Source: Ursus arctos
Lineage: Eukaryota > Chordata > Mammalia > Carnivora > Ursidae
Reading direction: 5' to 3'
Length of the DNA stretch: 64,000 nt
Assembly: GCF_023065955.2 (NCBI RefSeq)
Contig: NW_026622808.1
Location: forward strand, 32,190,475-32,254,474
Part shown: positions 62,161 to 64,000 of the stretch, one piece after another
Position numbering within the stretch: position 1 is the stretch's first letter
Layout of the letters: each line of letters opens with the position of its first letter
Position numbers and translations under genes: made by a program
The notes under the pieces: model-generated
What the model was told of the DNA's origin: nothing
The model's database searches: none
The model's input: the letters and a program-made list of their open reading frames with translations, nothing else

Positions 62161-62266
62161 CTTTTTAAAGATTTTATTTTTAAGTGATTTCTACACCTAA
62201 CGTGGGGCTTAAACTCACAACCCTGAGATCACGAGTTGCACACTCCACTGAGTCAGCCAGGCGCCC
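62161..62266 (-). mobile_element. SINEC, short subtype
   Basis: Duplication CCAGAAATGTAAATCAT (62,144-62,160) and CCAGAAATGTGAATCAT (62,267-62,283). Confidence 0.92.
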
Positions 62267-62405
62267 CCAGAAATGTGAATCATTAAAATGTGCTGGTGAG
62301 AGAAAACGTTTTCATTTCTACAAAGAAATGAGCACAGATCCCGGTCACAGCCCGAGGCTCTAAGCTCTCCTGCTAGCTCCCATGAAGAGCTGACTCAAGC
62401 CTGTG

Positions 62406-62799
62406 TGTATTAGTCAACTTGGGCTGCCATAACAAAATACCAGGCTGAGTGACATAAAGAACAGAAATCTATTTTCTCACAGTTCTGGAGGATGGAAGTT
62501 CAAGGTCAAGGAACTGGCACATTTTGTTTCTCCTGGGGCCTCTTCACTTGGCTCACGGGTGGCTGTCCTCTCACTGTGTCCTCACATGGCCCTTTGTCTC
62601 TGTGGCGCACTCTGCACTCCGGGTATCTCTTCCTCTTCTTATAAGGAAACCAAGCCTATTGGATTAGGGCTCCACCCTTATAACCTCATTTAACCTTAAC
62701 TGCCTCTTTTTTTTTTTAAAGGCCCTTTCTCCAAATACAGTCATATTGGGCTTAGGCCTCACACAGGAATTTGAGGGGGACACAATTCAGTATGTAACA
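62406..62799 (-). mobile_element. MLT1-type ERVL-MaLR LTR
   Basis: Reverse copy: TGTATTAGTCAACTTGGGCT, GCCATAACAAAATACCA, TTTTCTCACAGTTCTGGAGG, ending GACACAATTCAGTATGTAACA. In sense to PRKAR2A, inside its intron. Confidence 0.8.
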
Positions 62800-63540
62800 C
62801 TGGGTTTTCTCAATTATTTTCAGTAATGCTTGGTAATATTTCACCTGAAGATAGCCACTGGTGGAAAAAATACTGAATACTGTGAAAGGATAGTAAGACA
62901 AACATCAGTACTTCAGTCCATTATAAGCATGCAAGCCTTCAAAGGCAGCGACCCCTGGGGAAGGAAGAGCACCTACTGTGCAGACATGAGTGACTACCGT
63001 GGCACCAGATTCTCGGCAGACTCTACTGACTGACTGGTCACAGTCATCACCAGAGTCAGACGCTCCCTGCCCAGATGTAGCATGATGTCAACACACAAAT
63101 TTCTGATTAAAATGCTTTGAAGCTTCAACATGTATTTAATAAAAGAAAGGGTTTTCTGGGGGTGAAGTTTTTTAATTAACAGAATCAGACTAACATTTCA
63201 AACTCAGAGACAGTTAATACTACTTTAGGACTATTTCAAGAAAGCTGCCGTTAAAGAATTTATGAACTCTCTTCATTTAATGAATTTATCACATGATAGA
63301 TATAGGACTGTTCTGCTAGAACTTAAACTTGGAAGGCACAGCTTTTCAATTCCATTGCTTTGGGGGAAGAGCTCATCTCTACAGCTACTGGGGTCTGGGC
63401 TGGGATCCACCCACCACTCATTCACTATTTCTCTGTGTCCCAGATCCTAGGTCTGTCTCTTCAAGAGTAAGAGGGCATAACGATACTCAAATCATGTAAA
63501 AGGTTAACGACAGGAGGAGACATTTACAACACTGGGCTGC

Positions 63541-63712
63541 GGGGCACCTGGATGGCTCAGTCAGTTAAGCACCTGACTCTTGATTTTGGCGCAGGTCATG
63601 ATCTCAGGGTCCTGAGATTGAGTCCCACAACAGCTCCACACTCAGTGGGGAGTCTGCTTGAGATTCTCCCTCTCCCCCTGACCCCCCTCAAATAAATAAA
63701 TAAATCTCTTTT
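63541..63712 (+). mobile_element. SINEC
   Basis: Head GGGGCACCTGGATGGCTCAG, AAAT tail. Followed tail-to-tail by a minus-strand fragment. Confidence 0.92.
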
Positions 63713-63765
63713 TAAAAAGATTTTATTTATTCATTTGAGAGAGAGAATGCATGTGCATGAGCAAA
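63713..63765 (-). mobile_element. SINEC tail fragment
   Basis: AAAGATTTTATTTATTCATT then GAGAGAGAGAATGCATGTG: only the tail and start of the body of a reverse copy. Confidence 0.8.
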
Positions 63766-63920
63766 AGTCTGATTAGGTCTAGGACTCAAGAGAGAATAGA
63801 AGAAGAGAAACTAGATACAACAAATATGGACAACTCCTTCAAGGAATTTGCTATAAAGATATGGAGAAAAAAAGGGTGGTGGCTGGAGAGGGAAGAGTGG
63901 TTTAAAGAAGTTTTATTTTA

Positions 63921-64000
63921 GGGGCACCTGGGTAGCTCAGCTGTTAAGCGTCTGCCTTAGGCTCAGGTCATGATCCCAGGGTCCTGGGACTGAGCCCCAC
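63921..64000 (+). mobile_element. SINEC, cut by window edge
   Basis: Head GGGGCACCTGGGTAGCTCAG onward to the last base of the window. Confidence 0.92.

Larger units (their letters stand above)
58937..64000 (-). other. PRKAR2A: PRKAR2A intron (upstream part, cut by window edge)
   Basis: No exon recognised. It holds an MLT1-type LTR, five full or partial SINEC copies, plus further truncated pieces at the right edge, and ordinary AT-rich unique sequence (59-60.4 kb and 62.8-63.5 kb). The exon carrying the RRVS inhibitor site must lie to the right of 64,000. Confidence 0.85.

Overview
The window is nuclear DNA of a caniform carnivore, most probably a bear or giant panda. The basis is the very high density of tRNA-Lys-derived SINEC elements (more than 40 copies in 64 kb, orientation given by a GGGGCGCCTGGGTGGC head and an A-rich tail). 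Many carry the head variant GGCGCAGCGGTTAAGCGTCTG with a long CT-rich body, which I associate with ursid genomes. There are no prokaryotic features. Coding sequence is sparse and split into short exons. From about 24.5 kb to the right edge lies the 3' two thirds of PRKAR2A (cAMP-dependent protein kinase type II-alpha regulatory subunit) on the minus strand: nine coding exons with consensus splice sites, exact phase agreement and a total length matching residues ~100-404 of the human protein, followed by a roughly 3.7 kb 3' UTR and a poly(A) signal at 24,495-24,500. The 5' exons (dimerisation/docking domain and inhibitor site) lie beyond 64,000. The exons encode both cAMP-binding domains, A and B, each with its FGELAL...PRAA phosphate-binding cassette.  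Around 10.2-11.1 kb is a CpG-rich promoter with a YY1 motif, an inverted CCAAT box, GC boxes and a minus-strand splice donor. From the conserved gene order IP6K2 - PRKAR2A (same strand, human 3p21.31) I read this as the 5' non-coding exon and promoter of IP6K2. In that case 1-10,827 is its first intron, in which I recognise no coding exon. The 11.1-24.4 kb stretch is intergenic: SINEs, decayed L1s, an ERVL-type LTR, and one intriguing predicted terminal exon (about 22.83-23.31 kb, minus strand) with a branch point, pyrimidine tract, AG, AUUAAA and a GU-rich downstream element.  The PRKAR2A introns are a dense layering of retroelements. The most unusual structures are two large inverted duplications (arms about 189 and 190 bp, the second perfect by eye) within 2.6 kb of one intron, each bordering or enclosing L1 sequence. 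Others are an L1 insertion that appears to carry a 3'-transduced segment, a solo gamma-type LTR inside an old L1 that itself splits a MER5-like transposon, two sites hit repeatedly by SINEs, a 27-bp minisatellite beside the IP6K2 promoter, and an L1 reverse-transcriptase fragment that reads in frame into a PRKAR2A exon. I found no evidence of a wholly new coding system. The novelty here is structural and possibly in RNA processing.
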